The position numbers and the translations under genes were made by a program. Positions 1-9,334 of a DNA stretch of 64,000 bases are shown one piece after another (position 1 is the first letter of the stretch; each line of letters begins with the position of its first letter). The stretch lies in NCBI GenBank assembly GCA_030426665.1, contig JAUHYD010000016.1, forward strand, positions 1 to 64,000. Reading direction: 5' to 3'. The notes below the pieces were generated by a model. That model worked only from the letters and a program-made list of their open reading frames with translations. It was not told the origin of the DNA and made no database searches. This DNA comes from Bacteroidia bacterium (lineage in GTDB: Bacteria; Bacteroidota; Bacteroidia; Chitinophagales; Chitinophagaceae).

Positions 1-2
1 GC

Positions 3-3000
3 GGAACGACAACGCTATCGAATGGTACGGGCGGCGGATATTGGAGTAGTAGCAATACAGCCCGTGCAACTGTTACGACAGGTACGGGAATAGTAACGGG
101 CGTGAGTGCCGGCACAGTAAATATATCTTACATCACCGGCGCGAGTTGCTACGCGATTACCGAAGTAACGGTATCCGCGAGTCCTGCATCCATAACAGGT
201 TCCTCCAGCGTGTGTGTGGGAGTTGGGGATACGATGAGTCATGCAGTGTCCGGCGGAACATGGAGCAGTAGTAATCCCTCAATAGCAACAGTAGGTTCGT
301 CTTCGGGAATAGTAACAGGTGTTAGTGCGGGATCGTTTTATGTAACCTACACAACGGGTCCCGGCTGCTTTGTGGTGAAGTTAATAAGTGTAAATGCATC
401 TCCTGCAGCAATAACAGGTACCGCTTCAGTCTGTGCGGGCGGAATAACAACCCTTGCGAATGCATCAGGCTTAGGTTTCTGGAGCAGTAGTAATCCTTCG
501 GTAGCAACCATTCCGACATTGTCGGGCAATGTAACGGGAGTAAGTGCAGGGACAACAATAATAACTTTTGTTAAGTGGGGAACAGGTTGTTACAGCACAA
601 GGGAGTTTACGGTAAATACCGTTCCGACGTCAATATCGGGTTCTTCATCGCTATGTATGGGTACAACGGCAACCCTTACGTCGTCTCCATCTGGTGGCGT
701 CTGGAGCAGTTCGAATCCGGGCGTAGGTTCGATAGAAGGAAGTACCGGAAGTATGACAGCAATTGCTGTCGGCTATACGTTTGTCCGTTATACAATGCCA
801 TCGGGCTGCTATGCGCAACGTACGATAGTAGTAACGGCACCTCCTTCCGCTATTTCGGGCTCATTGACAATGTGTGCAGGTGGAGCAACTACATTAAGTT
901 CGTATACATCGGGCGGTTCGTGGACCAGTGGCAATACTTCAGTTGCTACAATAGGAAGTTCTTCCGGCATAGTTTCGGCAATAGCTTCAGGTACTGCAAC
1001 AATTAGTTATAATGTAGGTAGCTGTACTACGACAGCAGTTGTGACAGTTAATAATGCACCACCTTCAATATCCGCGCCAACACTCATATGCGTAGGTTCA
1101 AGCATACTATTTACAAATTCTGTTACTGGTGGTACCTGGTCGAGTGGTGATCCTGGAGTAGCTTCTGTTGTGCCTTCTTCCGGGTTAGTAACCGGTGAAT
1201 CTATTGGAAGCACCAGCATCACTTACGCGTTGGCAGGTGATGGGTGTATCAGTGTGGCTTCAGTTTCTGTGACAGACGCTCCAGATCCGATAACCGGAGC
1301 AACTTCGTTGTGTGTAGGTAGTACTGCTGCTCTTGACCACTCGGTTAGTGGTGGCTCGTGGAGTACCGGTGATGCCGCAATAGCAACCATTAGCTCTGAA
1401 GGTGTTGTTACCGGCGTAAGTGCCGGCTATGTTACAGTTAGTTACTACATGAGTAGTGGGTGTTATGTGACCCGGACGATGCATGTGTTGGCTGTGCCCA
1501 CGACAATTAGCGGAACCTCAACGATTTGTGTCGGAACTTTAAGTTACCTGAGCAGTGCACCCGGCTCCGGTAGCTGGAGTAGTAGTGACCCTTCTGTGGC
1601 TACTATTTCCGGTTCCGGTGGTCTTAGCGGTATTAGTGCAGGTGTTGTTACAATAACTTATACATTGTCGACAGGTTGTTTTACAACACATGAAGTAACT
1701 GTAAACGCTGCACCATCTGCAATTTCCGGCTCCGGTGCAGTATGTGTTGGGAGTAGTACAACATTGAGCCATTCGACTTCAGGTGGTTCCTGGAGCAGCT
1801 CTTCTCCCGGCATTGCATCAGTAGATGCTGCAGGAGTAGTGACCGGCAATACGGTTGGCACGGCAACGATTATGTACAGTCTAAGTACCGGTTGTTCTGT
1901 TTCTTTGGTAGTGACGGTGGGCTCGGTTCCGGCGGATATCACGGGATATACAACACTCTGTGGTGGTGGAACAACAACACTTTCATCTACAACTACCGGT
2001 GGAACATGGATAAGTAGCGATGTGGGTGTTGCAGTTGCAGATACATTCACCGGAGTTATTACCGGAGTAAGTACCGGTTCTGCGACAATAAGTTATACGA
2101 TGTACGGTTGCGTAACAACAACAGTCGTAAGTGTATTGCCGGGTCTTTCGGAAAACACAGGTGTTGCAGTTACTTGTGTTGGGTCTACAACGACTTTAAG
2201 CAATTCTGCAACAGGTGGGTACTGGAGTAGTGGTACGACAGCCCGTGCAACGGTTTCGCCGAGTACAGGGGTAGTGACCGGCGTAAGTGCAGGAACCGTG
2301 AATATTTCTTACATCATCGGGGCGAGTTGTTTTAGTGTTACAATGGTAACGGTTACAGCAACCCCCTCAGCAATTTCGGGAAGTGGTTCTGCTTGTGTAG
2401 GGGCAACGACGCCGATGTACCACGGGACCAGTGGCGGAACATGGACAACGAGCAATGCGAGCATTGCAACCATAGATTCTACTTCAGGGGTGGTGACCGG
2501 TATAAGTACAGGAAGTGTGTACATAACCTATACAATTAGTGAAGGTTGTTATGTTCTAAAGTCTCTCGTTGTTAACGCGACACCACCGGCTATTACCGGT
2601 GATTCGGTTGTATGTGTTGCAGCCTCGACTGCTTTGCACAATACAATGACAGGAGGCGTATGGGGCAGCAGTAATGCATCTGTTGCAACTGTTGGTTATT
2701 CTTCGGGGACATTAACGGGGATTGCAGCAGGAACGGCATTGATATCTTACACCAAGACATCGACCGGTTGCTTTGTACTGAAGGAGGTGACAGTTAATCC
2801 GATACCTGATGCCATTTCGGGAGGTTCGGTAGTTTGTCTTGGTGTTCCTACAACATTTACGAGTGCACCATCCGGAGGCTCCTGGAGCAGTAGTAACCCA
2901 TCAATTGCAACAATTGGGGCGTCAACCGGTGTTTTAAGTTCTAGTGTGAGTGGATCTGTGACAGTTAGTTATACACTTTCTACCGGTTGTTACAGGACAC

Positions 3001-6000
3001 AATCTGTTGCTGTTCTGACAGGATTGGGTACAGTATCCGGAGCTACCAGTGTTTGTGTAGGCGGGACTGCAACATATAGTGCGACTATTCCGGGCGGAAG
3101 TTGGAGCAGCAGCGATGCTTCTGTGGCAACAGTAACAGCCGGAGGTGTCCTAACTGCCGTTAGCGCAGGGACAGCTGTCCTAAGTTATGCTCATTCAGGG
3201 TATTCGTGTAGCTCCACGATTGCAGTGACTGTTATTAGTGTCCCGGATGCCGGAACTATTTCGGGGGCTTCAACTATTTGGGTTGATTCTTCTGCTACGT
3301 TAAGTTCGACGGTAGGAGGTGGGTCATGGTCGTCTTCAAATACCTCAATAGCAACAGTAACCTCCGGTGGTATTGTTACTGGTGTTTCTGCAGGAAGTGT
3401 ACTAATCAGTTACATTGTGTCGAACTCTTGTGGCTCTGATGTTTCTGTGTATAGTGTATCAATTCTTGATTGCGGACTATCGGCAATAATCGGTTCTACT
3501 GCTGTATGTATTGGGTCTGATATTTCATTAGATAATACTACTGAAGGTGGCGTGTGGAATACTAGTGATGGTTCTATTGCTACGGTAAGCGGTTCGGGCG
3601 GAGTGGTCACGGGTTGGCTGGTAGGAACGGCAACTATAACCTATGGTTTGTCAGAGATGTGTTATGTGACTACAGTTGTTACGGTAACACCAGTTCCATC
3701 GGGTATTGATGGTGCCCTTACTATATGTGAGGGAGGGATGACAACGCTTACAGATACACTAGGTGGCGGAAGCTGGAGTAGTAGTGATGGCTCTGTGGCA
3801 TCCGTTGCTGAAAGCACCGGTGTTGTTACCGGAGTGAGTGGTGGAACGGCAGTTATTTCTTACGTTATGCCGGCCGGGTGTTATGCTACCGCTGTTGTGA
3901 CAGTTGATCCGTTGCCTGATGTTATCGGCGGACCTGATTCTATTTATGTATCTGCTTCTGCAACGTTAACAGAAGCCACAACCGGAGGTACCTGGAGCAG
4001 CAGTGATGTATCTGTAGCTACAGTTGGTTCTCTTTCCGGCGTGGTTTCCGGTGTTTCCGCCGGCTCAACAGTAATAACATATACGGTTCCGACAGGTTGT
4101 TTTGTTACAAGTACACTAACAGTGCTTACCGATACTGTTGAGGGTGGGGCTCCTATTGTGACTTCAGGTTCATCGGTTACAATTACACCGCCGGCTTCGG
4201 GTGGTACCTGGTCATCTTCTGATGAAAGTGTGGCTACTGTAGATACCGTGGGTGTAGTAACAGGCGTAGCTCCGGGAACAGCAATTATATCCTACATTTT
4301 CACGGTAGAAGGGGTAGCGGATACAGCAACCTATATGGTGACGGTAACTTCCCTGGAATGTACGTTAACAGCAATTGCCGGTGCTGATACCGTATGTCGA
4401 GGTTCTGTTACGACCTATAGTATATCGTCGACACACGGAACATGGAGCAGTAGTAACATTGAAGTTGCTGCGATAGATTCTGCAACGGGTGAGGTTACCG
4501 GGGTTGCAGCCGGAACTGCTACAATTTCTTATGTAGTTGCTGATACCTGCTACGAGACTCATGGTGTAGTCGTACAGCATACTTATTTGCCTACGGATAC
4601 GATACCCGGGCCAAGCATTGCTACTTTGGGCTACCACGGGGGTGGTATAGGGCTCGGTTTTTCCCCGTCGGGTTTTCCTTATATTATGGAAGCCGGCACT
4701 TGGTCTGTTTCGGATACTACGATATGCACGGTTAGTTCTTCCGGTTGGTTAACCCTTGTTTCTGCAGGGACTACTACCGTAACTTATATTTATAGTGGCA
4801 GTTGTGGTATGGATACTTTAACAAAGTCGTTTACCGTGCTTCCGGAATCATGTAAGGCATGGCAGACTGTAGACGGAGGTCCTTCATTGTCGACGAATGC
4901 AGGTAATGTGGCTCTGTATACACATATAACAACAGATCCGAACGGCGTTCCTGTTACGGCGATGTGTATTGCTGATCCGTTTTATGGTACCACTTTTGGA
5001 TATGGTTCTTCTGTAAAACGCTATAATGGTGACCGTTTTGAACATATTGGAGATCCCCCGGGGAAAGTTCCGATGGGTGTTTATACTACATATTTAGGCC
5101 TTGCTAATTTTGGGAATATCAATGATGTAGTTGTAGACGAAAACGGTGTGCCATATGTTTCGGTGACGTCATCTTCCGGTGCGTCGGTGTTGACTTTTAA
5201 TGATAGTGTATGGGTGCAAGTGGGAGGGGGTGCTTTGTCATCTAGCATAGATCGGGGAAGCCTTGCGCTTGACGGTGCAGGTAATCCATGTTTTGCATTT
5301 TGTGATCCGAGCGTTAGCGGTAAAGTGACAGTCAAGAAATATAATGGTAGCAGTTGGGTTACAATAGGTAGTCCCGGGTTTTCTTATTTATCAGCAGAAA
5401 ATATATCTTTAAGTTTTGATGGGTCCGGTACGCCATATGTAGCTTACGTTACCGATACTACGATACCTGTGGGGGGTGGTTACTATTCTGATTATACTCA
5501 AGTCGTAGTTAAGAAATTTAACGGAACAAGTTGGGAATATGTAGGAGATTATTTATATCGAGTATACTCTTTAGGTATTGACGATATCTCAATAGCATTG
5601 GACCCGAGTGGGACTCCATATGTGGGGCTGGCTGCACCGGCTTTTTCTGAAGCGTGGTCTCGTGCCGGTATCGTTAAAAAGTTCAATGGTTCTGAATGGG
5701 AGACAGTTGGTGCGGATTCCGCAAGTGGCAACGAACCTATTGCATATTTTGACATGACTTTGGACAATACAGGGGTGCCGTACGTTGTTTATAGCGGTGG
5801 TGATCATGGTTTCCGACCATCAGTTAAAAAGCTCGACGGAGGTAGTTGGGTAACGGTAGGGGCTGCAGGCTTTGGTGCCGGCTCAAGTGGTAAAGCGGAA
5901 ATTGCTGTCAGTAAGGATGGTACTCCATATATAGCATGTATGAGTGGAACGGACACCGTGCCGAATCCGTCTTTATTCTATTCCGACCCATACGGAAAGG

Positions 6001-7835
6001 TTTATGGCTCAGTATGGAAATTTGATGGAAGTAGTTGGGGTGAAATGACCGGTAGTGAAAATGTATCAAAAGGACAAGTATATTGTCCGCGGATGATGAC
6101 TGATGCCGGGGTACCATATGTTGCGTATTCTGATGACTTCTTTAATGGCAAGTTGGTCGTGAAGAAATTGGTTGATGATAAGTGGGAACTTGTAGGAGTA
6201 GAAGGAATCTCGGACAGTACAGTCGGTCAATTGGCAATTGCGGGCAATGACAGTGGTCCTATAATAGTAGGATTTCAGGATGTTGCTAATGGTTCTAAGG
6301 CGACGGTGATGAGGTTTGATGGTAGCAGTTGGGGCTTATTAGGCAGTGCCGGATTTTCAGATACATCTGTTAGATTCATTGATGTGGCGGTGGGGTCGTC
6401 GGGTGTGCCGCATGTCGTTTTTTCTGATACGTACACCGGCTTAATTAGCGTGCAGAAATATAATGGTAGTGCCTGGGTTGCGGAAGGGACAACTGGCTTC
6501 GACTGCGGGACTAAGCAGCCATCTATTGCTATGGTCGGTGATACAGCCTACATAGTTTTCTACGATGAATCAAACGATGGTAAGATGACTGTTAAGAAGT
6601 TCAACGGAAGTTCCTGGGTGACTGTCGGAACCCCGGTTTCTGTCGGTACTTCATTTAACTATGTTTCTGACATTGCATTTAGTAGTGCAGGTGTTCCATT
6701 TGTATTATGCGCGTCTAATGGTGGTTCTGGCGACGACTACTCGCCTATGGTTTTGACGCTTTCTGGTGGTGACTGGACTAAGCTTGCAAGTATAAATTGC
6801 CTGTACACAGCTGATGCTGTATTAGCAATCGGTCCTGATGACGCGGCGTATGTTTCTTGTATTAGAAATTATGAAGGTGATCATTCAAGTATCTATTCTG
6901 CTAAGTTTAACGGCTCCATATGGGAAGTAATAGAGCGACTATATGGTACCAGCCCCAGTTATCTTCCGTTCGTAAAGTCTATTGCATTCGGTATAGGCAT
7001 GACCGTAGATACAAGTGGTATTCCTTATTTTGCCCATTGTTTCCGGGATGTCAGGGGGCTATATGCGTCTGAAGATGTTGATATGAAACTTCGTGTCATG
7101 AGGGCAGGAGACAATAGAATTAACGGAGAAAAGCAGTTGTGTCCGGGAACAAGAACGTTTGTTGATAACTATCAAACTGGAGGAACCTGGAGTAGTGACA
7201 ATACTTCAATCGCCACTATTAACGGAGCAGGGACGATTGTTGGTGTTGCGCCCGGAACTGCAACTATTGCTTATACGATAGAAGGAGACTGTGGTGGCGC
7301 ATCTACAATAGTTACGGTAAATGCGGCGTCTGATGCGGGGACTATTTCAGGTTCCACGTCTGTGGCTGTAGGTAGTACCATTACGCTTTCGTCTACTTCC
7401 TCCGGAGGCGCATGGAGTTCTTCTGCAACGGGTACTGCCACAGTTTCGAGTGGTGGAGTGGTGACCGGAGTTGCAGCGGGTTCTGTAACTATTACCTATG
7501 CCGTTACGAGTGGTTGTGGTTTGGATATTGCTACTTATAGTGTAACAGTTACTGCTTCGAAGCCTGGTCTGCCATCTGATGGTGGTTGGGACGACGGTAC
7601 AGCGTTCAGCGTTCACCCGAACCCGACAGCCGGTGCCGTTACACTTATTTCGGAGGTAGCAGGTACTGTCCAAATGTACACGATTGACGGAAGGAAAGTT
7701 GCTGAGTATGTTATCAAAGAAGCGTCTCCAAACAACCTTGTGTTGCCGGAAGGGTTGGCAAATGGTATTTACATTTGTCACTTCAATGGTGACGACGGAA
7801 GCAACAAAGTTGTGAGATTAGTTTACAAGAAGTAA
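3..7835 (+). CDS. Giant T9SS-secreted BIG2-repeat surface protein (5'-truncated by the window edge)
   Basis: The reading frame is open to the left edge, so only the last 2610 residues are seen; the GTG at 102 is an internal codon. It holds about 22 tandem BIG2-like Ig domains (positions 3-4850, ~66-75 residues each) with cores such as GGxWSSSNxSVATV, VTGVSAGT and GCY. A segment at 4851-7110 follows with about 13 copies of a KKFNGSSWxxVG-type motif alternating with GxPYVAY-type strands, suggesting a beta-propeller. Two more BIG2 units follow, then a T9SS type A sorting domain from about 7605 (HPNPTAG start, Lys-Lys end). Most units carry two Cys, one near CVG and one at GCY. By family it would be an exported cell-surface or released adhesin-like protein; the ligand is unknown. 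A second, smaller BIG2/T9SS protein lies at 11716-13587. Confidence 0.9.
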   Translation, partial: GTTTLSNGTGGGYWSSSNTARATVTTGTGIVTGVSAGTVNISYITGASCYAITEVTVSASPASITGSSSVCVGVGDTMSHAVSGGTWSSSNPSIATVGSSSGIVTGVSAGSFYVTYTTGPGCFVVKLISVNASPAAITGTASVCAGGITTLANASGLGFWSSSNPSVATIPTLSGNVTGVSAGTTIITFVKWGTGCYSTREFTVNTVPTSISGSSSLCMGTTATLTSSPSGGVWSSSNPGVGSIEGSTGSMTAIAVGYTFVRYTMPSGCYAQRTIVVTAPPSAISGSLTMCAGGATTLSSYTSGGSWTSGNTSVATIGSSSGIVSAIASGTATISYNVGSCTTTAVVTVNNAPPSISAPTLICVGSSILFTNSVTGGTWSSGDPGVASVVPSSGLVTGESIGSTSITYALAGDGCISVASVSVTDAPDPITGATSLCVGSTAALDHSVSGGSWSTGDAAIATISSEGVVTGVSAGYVTVSYYMSSGCYVTRTMHVLAVPTTISGTSTICVGTLSYLSSAPGSGSWSSSDPSVATISGSGGLSGISAGVVTITYTLSTGCFTTHEVTVNAAPSAISGSGAVCVGSSTTLSHSTSGGSWSSSSPGIASVDAAGVVTGNTVGTATIMYSLSTGCSVSLVVTVGSVPADITGYTTLCGGGTTTLSSTTTGGTWISSDVGVAVADTFTGVITGVSTGSATISYTMYGCVTTTVVSVLPGLSENTGVAVTCVGSTTTLSNSATGGYWSSGTTARATVSPSTGVVTGVSAGTVNISYIIGASCFSVTMVTVTATPSAISGSGSACVGATTPMYHGTSGGTWTTSNASIATIDSTSGVVTGISTGSVYITYTISEGCYVLKSLVVNATPPAITGDSVVCVAASTALHNTMTGGVWGSSNASVATVGYSSGTLTGIAAGTALISYTKTSTGCFVLKEVTVNPIPDAISGGSVVCLGVPTTFTSAPSGGSWSSSNPSIATIGASTGVLSSSVSGSVTVSYTLSTGCYRTQSVAVLTGLGTVSGATSVCVGGTATYSATIPGGSWSSSDASVATVTAGGVLTAVSAGTAVLSYAHSGYSCSSTIAVTVISVPDAGTISGASTIWVDSSATLSSTVGGGSWSSSNTSIATVTSGGIVTGVSAGSVLISYIVSNSCGSDVSVYSVSILDCGLSAIIGSTAVCIGSDISLDNTTEGGVWNTSDGSIATVSGSGGVVTGWLVGTATITYGLSEMCYVTTVVTVTPVPSGIDGALTICEGGMTTLTDTLGGGSWSSSDGSVASVAESTGVVTGVSGGTAVISYVMPAGCYATAVVTVDPLPDVIGGPDSIYVSASATLTEATTGGTWSSSDVSVATVGSLSGVVSGVSAGSTVITYTVPTGCFVTSTLTVLTDTVEGGAPIVTSGSSVTITPPASGGTWSSSDESVATVDTVGVVTGVAPGTAIISYIFTVEGVADTATYMVTVTSLECTLTAIAGADTVCRGSVTTYSISSTHGTWSSSNIEVAAIDSATGEVTGVAAGTATISYVVADTCYETHGVVVQHTYLPTDTIPGPSIATLGYHGGGIGLGFSPSGFPYIMEAGTWSVSDTTICTVSSSGWLTLVSAGTTTVTYIYSGSCGMDTLTKSFTVLPESCKAWQTVDGGPSLSTNAGNVALYTHITTDPNGVPVTAMCIADPFYGTTFGYGSSVKRYNGDRFEHIGDPPGKVPMGVYTTYLGLANFGNINDVVVDENGVPYVSVTSSSGASVLTFNDSVWVQVGGGALSSSIDRGSLALDGAGNPCFAFCDPSVSGKVTVKKYNGSSWVTIGSPGFSYLSAENISLSFDGSGTPYVAYVTDTTIPVGGGYYSDYTQVVVKKFNGTSWEYVGDYLYRVYSLGIDDISIALDPSGTPYVGLAAPAFSEAWSRAGIVKKFNGSEWETVGADSASGNEPIAYFDMTLDNTGVPYVVYSGGDHGFRPSVKKLDGGSWVTVGAAGFGAGSSGKAEIAVSKDGTPYIACMSGTDTVPNPSLFYSDPYGKVYGSVWKFDGSSWGEMTGSENVSKGQVYCPRMMTDAGVPYVAYSDDFFNGKLVVKKLVDDKWELVGVEGISDSTVGQLAIAGNDSGPIIVGFQDVANGSKATVMRFDGSSWGLLGSAGFSDTSVRFIDVAVGSSGVPHVVFSDTYTGLISVQKYNGSAWVAEGTTGFDCGTKQPSIAMVGDTAYIVFYDESNDGKMTVKKFNGSSWVTVGTPVSVGTSFNYVSDIAFSSAGVPFVLCASNGGSGDDYSPMVLTLSGGDWTKLASINCLYTADAVLAIGPDDAAYVSCIRNYEGDHSSIYSAKFNGSIWEVIERLYGTSPSYLPFVKSIAFGIGMTVDTSGIPYFAHCFRDVRGLYASEDVDMKLRVMRAGDNRINGEKQLCPGTRTFVDNYQTGGTWSSDNTSIATINGAGTIVGVAPGTATIAYTIEGDCGGASTIVTVNAASDAGTISGSTSVAVGSTITLSSTSSGGAWSSSATGTATVSSGGVVTGVAAGSVTITYAVTSGCGLDIATYSVTVTASKPGLPSDGGWDDGTAFSVHPNPTAGAVTLISEVAGTVQMYTIDGRKVAEYVIKEASPNNLVLPEGLANGIYICHFNGDDGSNKVVRLVYKK

Positions 7836-7907
7836 GTAGTATTTAAAAGCGTGTGTCGTCCTAAAAAAGCGTTACAGGTTTTTATAAAAGATGATGTTAT
7901 CATTTTT

Positions 7908-7941
7908 AAAAGTAGCAGGTTTCCCGCCTGCTACTTTTTTC
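7908..7941 (+). terminator. Rho-independent terminator of the giant BIG2 gene
   Basis: A perfect 12-bp stem (AAAAGTAGCAGG with CCTGCTACTTTT) with a 7-nt loop runs into a T-run, 72 bases after the stop codon at 7835. Confidence 0.85.
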
Positions 7942-7977
7942 TTCCTGTAAACCCTTATCAGTAGCTTTTTCTGTTCT

Positions 7978-8840
7978 TTATGTTCTTATTGGCAACTCGT
8001 ACTGGCCCTGCATTTGTGCCAGGGTATTCGAAAAACAGGAACAGCGTGGTCGTTTGTGATTATATGCATTAAAGCTTTCTTTTACGATGTGTCGTCTAAC
8101 TGGTAAGTTACACTGGTGGTCTGCAATCATAAATTCTTGTTTTAAAAAGCCATTTACTCGTTTTGCTTCAGCATTTTGGTATGGGTCATAGTTCTCTGTC
8201 ATACTACTGACCAAACCGTTCTTTAAAAATACCTTTTTGATATTCGTTACAGTCTTCTGTCGGAATGGTGAATTAGTGGCAGAGACATATCTTTTCTGTT
8301 GCGTATTGCCATCATTAGTGCGGCAATACTATGTTCCGCATTCATGTTTTCTGCTACTTTATAACCAACAATTTTCTTAGAATAAGCGTCTGTAACCAGA
8401 GACAAGTAACAAGCATGCTGTCTATCTCCTAAAAATGCTATATATGATACCCATACTTGTTCTGGTCGTACTATACCCATTTTCTCAATCAGGTTCTTAT
8501 GCTTGTGGAATCCATGATGAGCGTTTGTTGTTGTCCTGTATGATCGTTTAGGCATTATCAACAAGTGATTAGCTTTCTGTATACTAAAGAGTTAATCTCG
8601 GCCTGCTCCTAAACGCTCCATGTCCTACTTTAACACATTGGACAGTTTGCGCACACCGATACGTGGCATTTGCCTACTTACAGACTTAACCAAATCTGTA
8701 ACTTCTGAAGCCTTGATTTGTCGGTCGTTATGCTTTTTCTAACTGCGATAATATACCTGTCTGCTTACCCCGAACAATACACAGGTGGCACTTAATGGCT
8801 CTTTGTATTTTTCTTTGTATTGGTTGGCTGTCCGGGTAAA
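7978..8840 (-). pseudogene. IS3-family OrfB transposase remnant
   Basis: From about 8807 down to 8247 one minus-strand frame reads as an IS3 OrfB: CVLFGVSRQVYY, then VKSVSRQMPRIGVRKLSNVL, then HHGFHKHKNLIEKMGI and the integrase core LVTDAYSKKIVGY, ending near IHHSDRR. This frame holds three in-frame stops. A frameshift near 8216-8247 leads into the C-terminus NYDPYQNAEAKRVNGFLKQE, which closes at 7978. The first catalytic Asp of the DDE triad, expected in WVSDIT, reads WVSYIA here. The gene is therefore inactive by stops, a frameshift and a lost catalytic residue. The OrfB start is not definable. Confidence 0.85.
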
Positions 8841-8844
8841 GAGT

Positions 8845-9224
8845 TTTTTCTTATATTAATATGATACTCCTTTTCTGCAATATCAATCATCGTATCAAAA
8901 ATGATTGCTTTCTTGTCTGTCTGAGCTGCCTGGTGTTCCGATAGGTTCTTTTCTTTTCCAAAAGCTTCGCTTTTGCTTCCAGTTCCATTATTCGTTGTTC
9001 AGGTATTTTGGGATATTTGATGGCGTTTGATTTTCCCAATCAAAGCTACCGAATTTGCGTAGCCATTACATTACAGGGCTCCGGCTTTGAATTTCATACC
9101 TCTTTTGGGCCTGATGTGTAGATAATTCGCCTTGCTCTATCTGGACAACTACCTGTATTTTCAGAAAGTGACTATAATCTTTTTGAGTGCGTTTGACGTA
9201 CCTTGTCTCTTTTCTTTGATTCAT
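8845..9224 (-). pseudogene. IS3-family OrfA remnant
   Basis: An ATG at 9224 opens a minus-strand frame reading MNQRKETRYVKRTQKDYS, then VVQIEQGELSTHQAQKRYE, which is the helix-turn-helix region of IS3 OrfA. A stop interrupts it, then KFGSFDWENQTPSNIPKYL continues and is interrupted again. After further frame changes the OrfA tail FDTMIDIAEKEYHINIRKNS is readable near 8850-8910. Recognisable along its length but carrying several inactivating lesions. Confidence 0.7.
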
Positions 9225-9272
9225 ACACTACTTTTCTGTGTATCGCTATTTCAGAACAAGACATTGAAAACA

Positions 9273-9310
9273 AAGAGAAACGCCATCGGAGGATCCGATG
9301 GCGTTTCTTG
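9273..9310 (-). terminator. Rho-independent terminator of rpsA
   Basis: A 15-bp perfect stem (AGAAACGCCATCGGA and its complement, 9276-9308) has a 3-nt loop. On the minus strand it is followed by a T-rich tract, just beyond the rpsA stop at 9335. Confidence 0.85.
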
Positions 9311-9334
9311 TAATGCTGATCGTGATTCCTCTGA

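Larger units (their letters stand above)
7978..9224 (-). mobile_element. Decayed IS3-family insertion sequence
   Basis: Reading the minus strand recovers OrfA-like and OrfB-like transposase sequence across the whole interval, broken by stops and frame changes. It starts at an ATG at 9224 and ends with the transposase C-terminus at 7978. I could not define terminal inverted repeats or a target duplication, so the element borders are approximate. It lies between the terminators of the BIG2 gene and rpsA, a gene-free site where insertion would be harmless. Confidence 0.8.

Noticed and set aside
102-7835. A complete gene starting at GTG 102
   Set aside because: The same frame is open to base 3 and already encodes BIG2 sequence there, so the start lies before the window.
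7978-9224. An intact transposase gene
   Set aside because: Stops, frameshifts and a changed catalytic residue make it a pseudogene.
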